Shown here in pieces: positions 31,208 to 38,191 of a stretch of DNA of 52,805 nt. The stretch comes from Bacteroidota bacterium. GTDB lineage: Bacteria > Bacteroidota > Bacteroidia > CAILMK01. A program made the position numbers and the translations under genes. The notes under the pieces were generated by a model, which made no database searches, was not told where the DNA came from, and saw nothing but the letters and a program-made list of their open reading frames with translations. The stretch's first letter is position 1. Each line of letters opens with the position of its first letter. The stretch spans positions 1 to 52,805 of the forward strand of contig JABDBQ010000016.1 in assembly GCA_013288555.1 (NCBI GenBank), read 5' to 3'.

Positions 31208-31500
31208 TCACCCCTAATCTTTAATCTAAGTTCATTTCCACAACCCTGAAAGGGTTGAATAATAATAACCACGGGCGAAACCCGTGGAATAAGTAAATGC
31301 ATCAAATTACAACCCTGCAGGGGTAGAAGATCATGATAAGTCGCGGTTCAACCCCTTCAGGGTTGGATGGATGCTTATTGGATCAGCCATGGGTTACACC
31401 CATGGTTATTATTGTTAAACCCCTTCAGGGTTTTGAGTATGGGTATGGTGATTACAAGACCAATGTCGCAATTGCAACATTGATTAACAAATACTTAACA
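31208..31500. other. Convergent gap filled by a palindromic repeat island
   Basis: Between argH (+) and sucC (-). Apart from the element at 31242-31432 nothing gene-like is seen. Confidence 0.6.
31242..31432. repeat. Large palindromic repeat island with 46-bp inverted arms
   Basis: Arms at 31242-31287 and 31387-31432 are inverted copies with about seven mismatches. Each arm holds an AACCCTGAAGGGGTT unit and a hairpin (ACGGG-n5-CCCGT or ATGGG-n5-CCCAT). Two more AACCCTG-type units lie in the middle in opposite directions. Layout is like the element at 29467-29743 but the sequence is different. Confidence 0.75.
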
Positions 31501-32691
31501 TTAGTTTAATACTTGCGTAACAAGGGCAGCAGCCTCGCTTAATAGCGTAGCGGGGTAAACTTTTAGTCCGCTTTCATCAATGATTTTCCGTGCTTCCTCA
31601 GCATTTGTGCCCTGGAGGCGGACAATTATAGGCACTCTAATATCACCAATACTCTTGTATGCATCTACGATACCCTGCGCTACTCGGTCACAGCGCACGA
31701 TTCCACCGAAGATATTGACCAAAATAGCCTTTACATTAGGTTCTTCCAGGATGATCCTGAAACCTGCCTCTACAGTAGTTGCATTTGCGGTACCGCCTAC
31801 ATCCAGGAAGTTGGCCGGTTCTCCTCCGCTGAGCTTGATCATGTCCATGGTTGCCATAGCTAATCCGGCTCCATTCACCATACAGCCTACATTTCCATCA
31901 AGGTGCACGAAGTTCAGGTTGTATTTTTTGGATTCTGTTTCCAATGGATCTTCCTCATTCAGGTCGCGCATGGCTTCAAAATCAGGATGCCTGTAGAGGG
32001 CGTTATCATCAAGGTTAACTTTGGCGTCAACCGCTATAATCTTATTATCTGATGTTTTCAGGACTGGATTGATCTCAAACATCGATGAATCCGTACCCAA
32101 ATAAGCATTATATAAAGAAGCAACGAATTTGGTCATTGCCTTAAAAGCATCTCCATCCAGTCCAAGGTTGAATGCAATCCTTCTTGCCTGGAAACCCTGC
32201 AAGCCTACATCTGTACTCACATGTTCCTTATATATCCTTTCAGGCGTTTTTGCAGCTACGTCTTCTATATCCATACCGCCTTCTGTAGAGTACATGATCA
32301 CATTTTCGCCACGCTGACGGTCAAGCAATACGCTCATGTAAAATTCTTTGGTTTCAGTTGGACCGGGATAATAAACGTCTTCTGCCACCAATACTTTATG
32401 AACAACCTTGCCTTCAGGGCCTGTTTGATGGGTTACAAGGGTCATACCAAGGATACGGCCGGCAACATCTTTAACCTCTTCGATAGATTTGGCAAGCTTT
32501 ACACCACCGCCTTTTCCACGGCCACCCGCATGAATCTGGGCCTTTATGACAAAAAACTTGGTTCCTGTTTGTTTGCTAAGTTCGTTAGCAGCTTCAACGG
32601 CTCCATCGGCTGTATCGGCAACAATGCCTTCCTGTATGGCTACGCCGTAACTTTTTAAAATTTGTTTGCCCTGGTATTCGTGAATATTCAT
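31501..32691 (-). CDS. sucC: Succinyl-CoA synthetase (ADP-forming) beta subunit
   Basis: 396 residues. ATP-grasp N-terminal part M-N-I-H-E-Y-Q-G-K-Q-I-L, K-A-Q-I-H-A-G-G-R-G-K-G-G-G-V-K, S-M-F-E-I-N-P, then G-L-A-M-A-T-M-D and N-I-F-G-G-I-V-R-C-D in the CoA-ligase domain. It works with SucD (not in the window) in the TCA cycle, making ATP or GTP from succinyl-CoA. It is preceded by a -7 box at 32721-32728. Confidence 0.96.
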   Translation of the reverse strand: MNIHEYQGKQILKSYGVAIQEGIVADTADGAVEAANELSKQTGTKFFVIKAQIHAGGRGKGGGVKLAKSIEEVKDVAGRILGMTLVTHQTGPEGKVVHKVLVAEDVYYPGPTETKEFYMSVLLDRQRGENVIMYSTEGGMDIEDVAAKTPERIYKEHVSTDVGLQGFQARRIAFNLGLDGDAFKAMTKFVASLYNAYLGTDSSMFEINPVLKTSDNKIIAVDAKVNLDDNALYRHPDFEAMRDLNEEDPLETESKKYNLNFVHLDGNVGCMVNGAGLAMATMDMIKLSGGEPANFLDVGGTANATTVEAGFRIILEEPNVKAILVNIFGGIVRCDRVAQGIVDAYKSIGDIRVPIIVRLQGTNAEEARKIIDESGLKVYPATLLSEAAALVTQVLN

Positions 32692-33064
32692 GAGTGAATT
32701 TTATGTTCTTATTAATGTTTCAAAACTAATGATTTTCCTATTATGATTTTATGAGGAGGCTCAGTTTTGGCTTCAATTTTTGGAAAGATTTTTAAGCTCA
32801 TTTTGACGGGATCCAATTGCTAATTCTAATGACGCATTTAATACTTTCATATTAAATAAGTTATCGTAATTATCTGATAAATTTAGGAAGTCAAAAGGCC
32901 ATCTTTAATTGAATTGGTTTAATTTGGTTCTCCGAGTCGCAAGCTAAAAATATACATTGATTGTCAATAAGATAAATGGGACATTTGGTGTATGAACACT
33001 AAATGGCGCAAACCTTGCCAGGGAGGAGACACAAGCATTACGTCTCTACTGGGAATGACGAAAA
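32692..33064. other. Gap with the sucC promoter; otherwise nothing recognised
   Basis: Apart from the sucC -7 box, the right end holds GGAGACACAAGCATTACGTC followed by TCTACTGGG, with GAGAC/GTCTC inverted ends and similarity to the palindrome at 28678. No ORF or RNA gene recognised. Confidence 0.45.
32721..32728 (-). promoter_or_regulatory. -7 box (TAGTTTTG) for sucC
   Basis: Minus-strand exact TAnnTTTG match, 29 bases before the sucC ATG. Confidence 0.45.
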
Positions 33065-33643
33065 CTATGCTTTTTGTGCCTGAACTGCTTTCCTTGATAC
33101 AAGGAAAAAATACCCACCAAAGAAAACGGCATTGTAAAAGAGATCTCCAAGAACGGTGTATTTAAAGAATGGCAAACCCATTGTATAAGATTGCATCAGT
33201 CCGCTGAAATTTCTTGAGTACTCAGGAATGCTTGTCCAGGCTCCGAAATTGGTAACCAGGAAAAACAGAATTGAACCCAAAAGAGATGTACCAATGATGA
33301 ATAGTGGCTTCTTATTGTTGCGGATTAGTGTCCCTATAAAGAGAATCGCGAAGAAAGAGCCATATACATATACCATATCGGCATAGAAACCGGTACCGGG
33401 CGCCATAATTTCTTTTATGGAATCACTAATCAACATGGCTCCGATTGGAAATATAAACATCCATTTATGATTCCATAACATGGCGCCACTGAATAAGGCA
33501 AGGGCTGCAATAGGAGTGAAGTTCGGCCAGAACTGACCAATACTCTTCGCAAAGACTGTCCGTAGCAAAATTGAAACAAGTGTAATGGCCACCAGCCCGA
33601 AAATCATCCGGCGTGATGGATTATTATTTTCTTTGGATTGCAT
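33065..33643 (-). CDS. DUF6580 family membrane protein
   Basis: 192 residues, five or six membrane helices. F-W-P-N-F-T-P-I-A-A-L-A-L-F-S-G after the first helix and A-M-L-I-S-D in the third are typical of DUF6580, a family that resembles ECF-transporter S components (family knowledge, from memory). There is no soluble domain. The substrate, if it is a transporter, is unknown, and no riboswitch is seen upstream. It is monocistronic with its own -7 box. Confidence 0.8.
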   Translation of the reverse strand: MQSKENNNPSRRMIFGLVAITLVSILLRTVFAKSIGQFWPNFTPIAALALFSGAMLWNHKWMFIFPIGAMLISDSIKEIMAPGTGFYADMVYVYGSFFAILFIGTLIRNNKKPLFIIGTSLLGSILFFLVTNFGAWTSIPEYSRNFSGLMQSYTMGLPFFKYTVLGDLFYNAVFFGGYFFLVSRKAVQAQKA

Positions 33644-33663
33644 AGTATTCTTTATTTATGAGG

Positions 33664-33671
33664 CAAAGATA
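33664..33671 (-). promoter_or_regulatory. -7 box (TATCTTTG) for the DUF6580 gene
   Basis: Minus-strand exact TAnnTTTG match, 20 bases before the ATG at 33643. Confidence 0.5.
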
Positions 33672-34007
33672 AGACAAGTTAGAATTAGCTAGACGAGCCT
33701 TTTCAATTATTAAAGATTTCAGGTCAGGAATCGGATTTAGGAGTTGAAAGTGGTTAGTTTCGCCCTAAAAGGCCATATTTACAATTGTAGTTATTGTAAA
33801 AAAATACTACATAAAATATATATTATATACTTGTATATAAATATATTATGATTATAATATAAAGTAATGCTACGTATTATACATGTTAATTTGTTGTAAA
33901 ATAATAAAATTATGATAATATATATACTCGATTACTACTAAATTATCAAACTGTATCATTATTTTTATGATTTACATTTAACAATAGACTGTTTACAAAA
34001 GTAATAA

Positions 34008-34019
34008 TGTAAATTTACA
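34008..34019. promoter_or_regulatory. Perfect palindrome TGTAAATTTACA, candidate operator
   Basis: Two GTAAA/TTTAC half-sites directly abutting, upstream of the two spaced operators. It could be an additional repressor site. Confidence 0.45.
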
Positions 34020-34028
34020 AAGTTAATC

Positions 34029-34048
34029 TTGTAAATTAAAGAGTTTAC
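34029..34048. promoter_or_regulatory. Operator 1, TTGTAAAT-N6-GTTTAC
   Basis: Inverted GTAAA-N8-TTTAC half-sites ending just upstream of the -33 TTTG. An identical arrangement follows exactly 33 bases later (about three helical turns). Confidence 0.55.
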
Positions 34049-34054
34049 ATATTG

Positions 34055-34086
34055 TTTGGAATTGTAAATAGCTTGGTTTACCTTTG
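34055..34086 (+). promoter_or_regulatory. Promoter of the XRE gene (TTTG-N20-TACCTTTG)
   Basis: The best full promoter in the window: -33 TTTG at 34055-34058 and -7 TACCTTTG at 34079-34086, 20 bases apart, matching the Bacteroidota consensus. The leader would be about 10-12 bases. Confidence 0.7.
34062..34081. promoter_or_regulatory. Operator 2, TTGTAAAT-N6-GTTTAC, overlapping the -7 box
   Basis: Same layout as 34029-34048. It fills the spacer and the first three bases of the -7 box, so a bound protein would block RNA polymerase. Confidence 0.6.
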
Positions 34087-34102
34087 TAGAAACATTAGAT
34101 AT

Positions 34103-34633
34103 ATGAACGAACGGTTATTAAAGATCATGGAGCATTTCAACTACTCTCCATCTATATTTGCTGATGAAATAGGCGTCATAAGGTCCAGTATAAGCCATAT
34201 TATAAGCGGGAGGAACAATCCTGGCCTCGAACTATTACAAAAGGTCCTGATACGCTTTCCGCAGATTTCTTCTGACTGGCTTTTGTTAGGGCGGGGTGAA
34301 ATGCTACTTAACGAAAATGAGCTTGAAACCAAGATGGTTACAAATGTAAACTATCCTAAAAAGATTGGCCAGTTAAATTTAGACGACATCACATCTGCTC
34401 AACCGGCAAAAACGACCATCCCGGGTACCTATGTAAATCGAAATCCTGAAGCTATACCGCAAAATATTCCAGAACCTAGGCAGGAAATAGCGGAACAACC
34501 CAAACAAACGGAGCCAAAAGAGCAAAAGATAGTACCCGAAGTGAAAGCTGCCAAACGTGAAGCGGGGGTTAAACGCGTCACAATCTATTTTGAAGATAAT
34601 TCATTCAGGGATTTTGTGGAAGAAAAAGCCTGA
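34103..34633 (+). CDS. XRE-type helix-turn-helix regulator
   Basis: 176 residues from the ATG at 34103; the open frame upstream covers the promoter and is not coding. N-terminal HTH (about 5-60): F-A-D-E-I-G-V-I-R-S-S-I-S-H-I-I-S-G-R-N-N-P-G-L, followed by the D-W-L-L-L-G-R-G-E-M motif usual in this XRE subgroup. A Pro/Glu/Gln/Lys-rich linker (about 95-150) joins a short C-terminal piece with R-V-T-I-Y-F-E-D-N-S-F. Paired operators on its own promoter suggest it represses itself. It precedes a glycosyltransferase on the same strand by 50 bases, which it might also control. Confidence 0.82.
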   Translation: MNERLLKIMEHFNYSPSIFADEIGVIRSSISHIISGRNNPGLELLQKVLIRFPQISSDWLLLGRGEMLLNENELETKMVTNVNYPKKIGQLNLDDITSAQPAKTTIPGTYVNRNPEAIPQNIPEPRQEIAEQPKQTEPKEQKIVPEVKAAKREAGVKRVTIYFEDNSFRDFVEEKA

Positions 34634-34683
34634 TTTACCTTAGCATCTCCATATATCAATAGAAACGGCGAAATTCGCAACTG

Positions 34684-35814
34684 ATGAAAATCGCTGTCAA
34701 CACCAGACTTTTATTATCAAACAAGCTTGAAGGAATAGGCTGGTTTGCATTTGAATGCCTGAAACGTATTACCACCCAACACCCGGAACACCATTTCTAT
34801 TTTATTTTCGACAGGCCGTATGACAAGCAATTTGTCTTTTCAGATAATATCACACCTATTGTTATAGGCCCTCCCGCAAGGCATCCTTTCCTTTGGTATA
34901 TATGGTTTAACTGGTCTCTGGCATCTGTTTTAAAGAAAATAAAACCTGATCTTTTCCTTTCACCTGAGGGGTATATTTGTCTGAATACCAATGTTAAGTC
35001 CATAAATGTGATGCATGACATTGCTTATGAGCATTACCCCGAAACCGTTCCTTTCATGGTACGATCTTATTACAAATATTATTTCCCCAGGTTTGCCAGG
35101 AAGGCAAAAAAAATAGCAACTGTTTCACAATTTTCTAAAAATGACCTTGTAAAAAAGTACTATATCAATCCTGATAAAATAAAAGTCATTTATAATGGAT
35201 GCAATGAAGCTTATCATCCCATAGGTGAAAATGAATTTGAATCGGTTAGGCAAAAGTGGGCAGGAGGGAAGCCATACTTTATATATATAGGCAGTATCAA
35301 CCCCAGGAAAAATATAAAAAACCTGTTTCTGGCTTTTGATAAATTTAAGACAGATACGAATTCAAATGCTCAGTTATTATTGATTGGTAAACAAATGTTT
35401 ATGGGCAATGACCTGAATGATACCATCAACGCTTTAAAACATAAAGATGATATCAATTTTCTTGGCAGAATTGAGGATACAGATGAAGTAAACAAGTTAA
35501 TCTCTGCTTCCATAGCCATGACATATATTTCTGTTTTCGAGGGCTTTGGTATTCCATGCCTTGAAGCCATGCGATGTGGAACTGCTGTAATAACATCCAA
35601 TACCAGTTCATTACCGGAAGTTTGCGGCGAGGCTGGATATTATGTGGATCCCTTCAAAATAGGTTCGATAGCTGAGGGATTGGAGAAAATTGCAAGTGAT
35701 CCCGGATTGAGAAAACTTCTCATCGAAAAAGGAAATATCCAGGCTCAGAAATTCAGCTGGGATAAAACAGCCGGTCTGTTATGGGAAGTAATAGAAGAAT
35801 GTATAAATGAATAA
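34684..35814 (+). CDS. Glycosyltransferase, GT4 family
   Basis: 376 residues with the GT-B fold: Y-I-G-S-I-N-P-R-K-N-I-K-N-L at the start of the C-terminal half and E-G-F-G-I-P-C-L-E-A-M, the E-x7-E nucleotide-sugar motif. No signal peptide, so it acts at the cytoplasmic face. The acceptor and sugar are unknown; it is probably for surface polysaccharide. It lies 50 bases after the XRE gene, and the aroQ promoter overlaps its stop codon. Confidence 0.88.
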   Translation: MKIAVNTRLLLSNKLEGIGWFAFECLKRITTQHPEHHFYFIFDRPYDKQFVFSDNITPIVIGPPARHPFLWYIWFNWSLASVLKKIKPDLFLSPEGYICLNTNVKSINVMHDIAYEHYPETVPFMVRSYYKYYFPRFARKAKKIATVSQFSKNDLVKKYYINPDKIKVIYNGCNEAYHPIGENEFESVRQKWAGGKPYFIYIGSINPRKNIKNLFLAFDKFKTDTNSNAQLLLIGKQMFMGNDLNDTINALKHKDDINFLGRIEDTDEVNKLISASIAMTYISVFEGFGIPCLEAMRCGTAVITSNTSSLPEVCGEAGYYVDPFKIGSIAEGLEKIASDPGLRKLLIEKGNIQAQKFSWDKTAGLLWEVIEECINE

Positions 35815-35819
35815 CTTTG
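35812..35819 (+). promoter_or_regulatory. -7 box (TAACTTTG) for aroQ, overlapping the upstream stop codon
   Basis: Exact TAnnTTTG match; its first three bases are the stop codon of the glycosyltransferase, and it ends four bases before the aroQ ATG. If used, aroQ mRNA would be leaderless. Confidence 0.45.
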
Positions 35820-35823
35820 CGGT

Positions 35824-36243
35824 ATGCATAAAATTCTCATCATCAATGGGCCAAATCTAAATCTGCTTGGAAAACGACAAACAGATATATATGGTGGAAT
35901 AAACTTTGAAGAATATCTTACATTACTCAGAGATAAATATGCGATCATCGATATCCATTATTTTCAAAGCAATCATGAGGGTGCTATCATTGATAAAATA
36001 CAGGCTTCAAATACGGAGTTTGATGGGATTGTTATCAACCCGGGCGCCTATGCCCATACATCAATTGCCATTGCCGATGCCGTGCAGGCCATTTCAATCC
36101 CTGTAGTAGAGGTTCATATATCAAATGTTTTTGCACGCGAATCTTTCCGGCATCATTCGTACTTGTCAGCTTACTGTAAAGGTGTAATCATAGGATTGGG
36201 GTTGAATGGATATCAACTTGCTATTGAAAGTTTGATCATTTGA
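35824..36243 (+). CDS. aroQ: 3-dehydroquinate dehydratase, type II
   Basis: 139 residues, the size of the type II enzyme. [15 protein letters not shown] with the catalytic-loop Arg, then [25 protein letters not shown], and [11 protein letters not shown]-x-F-R with the catalytic His. Third step of the shikimate pathway (dehydroquinate to dehydroshikimate). It forms dodecamers in known cases. No other aro genes are nearby. Confidence 0.96.
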   Translation: MHKILIINGPNLNLLGKRQTDIYGGINFEEYLTLLRDKYAIIDIHYFQSNHEGAIIDKIQASNTEFDGIVINPGAYAHTSIAIADAVQAISIPVVEVHISNVFARESFRHHSYLSAYCKGVIIGLGLNGYQLAIESLII

Positions 36244-36297
36244 TAAATATTAAACAAGATATATCGTTGTCTGATGACTATTTGGTTGTTGATTGTT

Positions 36298-37338
36298 TTA
36301 AGGTTTGTATTCAGACAGTTTTAAGATCTTACGATAATCTTTATCCTTAAATAACTCATCTAAAGTTACTTTAGGGTTCTTTTCCATATATTTTTTTACA
36401 ATCTGCCACCCTATCCATTCGCCAAGTCGGGGAGATGATTCCTGTGGTACATTTACATCGTTTGTGAATGGACCTTCATCTATATATTTACCAACTTTAT
36501 CTTCATTGGTATTGTAAAGCAGATTATCTGTAACCAGATGCGTCCAGATGTCAGCCTGGTATTTATCACACCATTTGAGTTGCTTGGTTGTATATTCTAT
36601 TTTAAGGGAATCAGCCATATCGGGCTTCATAACATCAAGGAAAAACATTCGTTTGCCTCTGTAAATCATTTTGCTTAAGAGTGTTGGATCGGTGAGCCGG
36701 TCCTCATCATATCTTGCCTGAAAAAGTGTTTTTAATCCATTCGGCAGGATGTATTCCTTTCTAAAGGTCCTCATCTTGTAATCCGGCATTTCAATCGAAT
36801 TGTAATAACGGTAATTCTCTCCCAGGAAAAATTCGAGTGCAATCATTAGATTATTCCCGTAAGTATAGGCCTGGTAGCCGAAAGGATTGATTATGGTATA
36901 AATTTTTGGAAGTGAATCATTTGGATAATAGTATTTTATGTGCCTGAAGGCATCATCAAAATCATTCTGCAGATCATTGATAACCGGTTGCGGATATGCT
37001 TTTTCAACATCCGGGTATAAGGAATCACGCATGTAAGGGTTCAGCAGATAAACTTTCCTGAAACTATCCAGTGTATATGGATCACCCCATCTTCCAAAAT
37101 TATGCATCCTGCTAATGAAAAATTTGACAACATCCTTATTCTCAGTAATCATTTTCTGAATTCCCTCCTGGAAATGGGCAGGATCAATGCTATAAAACTC
37201 TTTTTCAAGACGTATGAATTTTACATCGACATGAATTTTGCTCACATCAGGATTCCACCTGCTTTTTGAACTACATCCGGCTAATAATACAATTGCCAAA
37301 ACATATACGATACATCTGTTGTTGTACGAGAGAATCAT
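36298..37338 (-). CDS. gldB: Gliding motility lipoprotein GldB
   Basis: 346 residues, lipoprotein Cys22 in L-L-A-G-C-S-S. The body carries the GldB/DUF2268-like features: R-L-E-K-E-F-Y-S-I-D near the N-terminus, Y-T-Y-G-N-N-L-M-I-A-L-E-F-F-L-G-E-N in the middle and R-L-G-E-W-I-G-W-Q-I-V-K-K-Y-M near the end. GldB is needed for gliding in Flavobacterium, and relatives occur in non-gliding Bacteroidota. In flavobacteria gldB is next to nadE, as nearly here (one beta-barrel gene between). Confidence 0.9.
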   Translation of the reverse strand: MILSYNNRCIVYVLAIVLLAGCSSKSRWNPDVSKIHVDVKFIRLEKEFYSIDPAHFQEGIQKMITENKDVVKFFISRMHNFGRWGDPYTLDSFRKVYLLNPYMRDSLYPDVEKAYPQPVINDLQNDFDDAFRHIKYYYPNDSLPKIYTIINPFGYQAYTYGNNLMIALEFFLGENYRYYNSIEMPDYKMRTFRKEYILPNGLKTLFQARYDEDRLTDPTLLSKMIYRGKRMFFLDVMKPDMADSLKIEYTTKQLKWCDKYQADIWTHLVTDNLLYNTNEDKVGKYIDEGPFTNDVNVPQESSPRLGEWIGWQIVKKYMEKNPKVTLDELFKDKDYRKILKLSEYKP

Positions 37339-37373
37339 TAACTTGCCCCCTGATTTTAAATTTAAATAAAACG

Positions 37374-37381
37374 CAAAAGTA
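37374..37381 (-). promoter_or_regulatory. -7 box (TACTTTTG) for gldB
   Basis: Minus-strand exact TAnnTTTG match, 35 bases before the gldB ATG; its last base is the first base of the divergent beta-barrel ATG, so the two starts could interfere. Confidence 0.45.
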
Positions 37382-38130
37382 TGAAAAAGCTTGCCTTAAC
37401 AGCTTTATTTATGTTCACAGTTGCAATCACATTTGCTCAAACAACAAATACAATCGTTACACCTCCATACCAGGTTCGTAAAGTTCCCAAATTTAAAGGT
37501 GGCTTGATGATAAGTCCTGCCATAACATGGATGCAGGCGGCAGTTGACAATCAGAATATTAATAAAATACAAAGTCCTGGCGCAAAGCTGGGTTTTTCAT
37601 ATGGACTAGTTGGGGATTTCTTCTTCAATAATAATTATGGAATAGGAGCCAACCTTAGAATAACCAGTTTTAATGAAGAATTCAAATATTTTAAGAATGC
37701 AGATTCACTTCAGAGTATAGATCGCACGTTGCATCTTCAATACCTTGAAATACCGGTAACTTTAAAAATGAGGACAAATGAAATAGGCTACGTAAAATAT
37801 TTTGCACAGTTTGGATTTATGCCTGCTATATTGCTGGGAGCCAGGGCTGATATAAATGAGTATGATAGAAACAATAATTCGGTTTCCAGTAACAACGGTT
37901 TGAATGTCAACAGCAGCGTAAATCTTTTTATGCTTTATTCTGTCGTAGGCATTGGCGCAGAATATAATCTTGGTGGTTCAACAAATATAATTGTTAGTTT
38001 GAGTTGGAATAATGGATTCACCAATATCTGGAACCGTGCAACAAATGTGTCTAATCCTGATCCTTATACAAACAGTAATTTTAGTACACCGGTTGAAAAT
38101 ATCTCTTTAAACCTTGGTGTTTTGTTTTAA
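37381..38130 (+). CDS. Outer-membrane beta-barrel protein (porin-like)
   Basis: 249 residues. A signal peptide ends near F-A-Q. The mature part shows alternating aromatic and small residues in about eight strands (G-L-M-I-S-P-A-I-T-W, G-I-G-A-N-L-R-I-T-S-F, L-Q-Y-L-E-I-P-V-T-L-K-M-R) and ends with a C-terminal L-G-V-L-F. The L-E-I-P pattern is seen in PorT-like and OMP_b-brl proteins. A terminator follows directly. Confidence 0.8.
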   Translation: MKKLALTALFMFTVAITFAQTTNTIVTPPYQVRKVPKFKGGLMISPAITWMQAAVDNQNINKIQSPGAKLGFSYGLVGDFFFNNNYGIGANLRITSFNEEFKYFKNADSLQSIDRTLHLQYLEIPVTLKMRTNEIGYVKYFAQFGFMPAILLGARADINEYDRNNNSVSSNNGLNVNSSVNLFMLYSVVGIGAEYNLGGSTNIIVSLSWNNGFTNIWNRATNVSNPDPYTNSNFSTPVENISLNLGVLF

Positions 38131-38161
38131 AAACATCTCCAAAAAATAACCATAAATTTGA

Positions 38162-38187
38162 ACCACCCTTTCCGGGGTGGTTTTTTG
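38162..38187 (+). terminator. Intrinsic terminator after the beta-barrel gene, adjacent to nadE
   Basis: ACCACCC-TTTCC-GGGGTGGT followed by TTTTTT, ending five bases before the nadE ATG. Confidence 0.8.
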
Positions 38188-38191
38188 TTTC

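Larger units (their letters stand above)
33780..34102. other. Very AT-rich divergent region with operator repeats
   Basis: From about 33780 to 34000 the sequence is almost only A and T, with runs such as ATATATTATATA. From 33971 to 34081 it carries eight GTAAA/TTTAC half-sites, which are described as operators of the XRE gene. No ORF of note. Confidence 0.6.

Noticed and set aside
31242-31432. Possible CRISPR array of AACCCTGAAGGGGTT units
   Set aside because: Only four units in alternating orientation, no equal-size spacers, no cas genes in the window.
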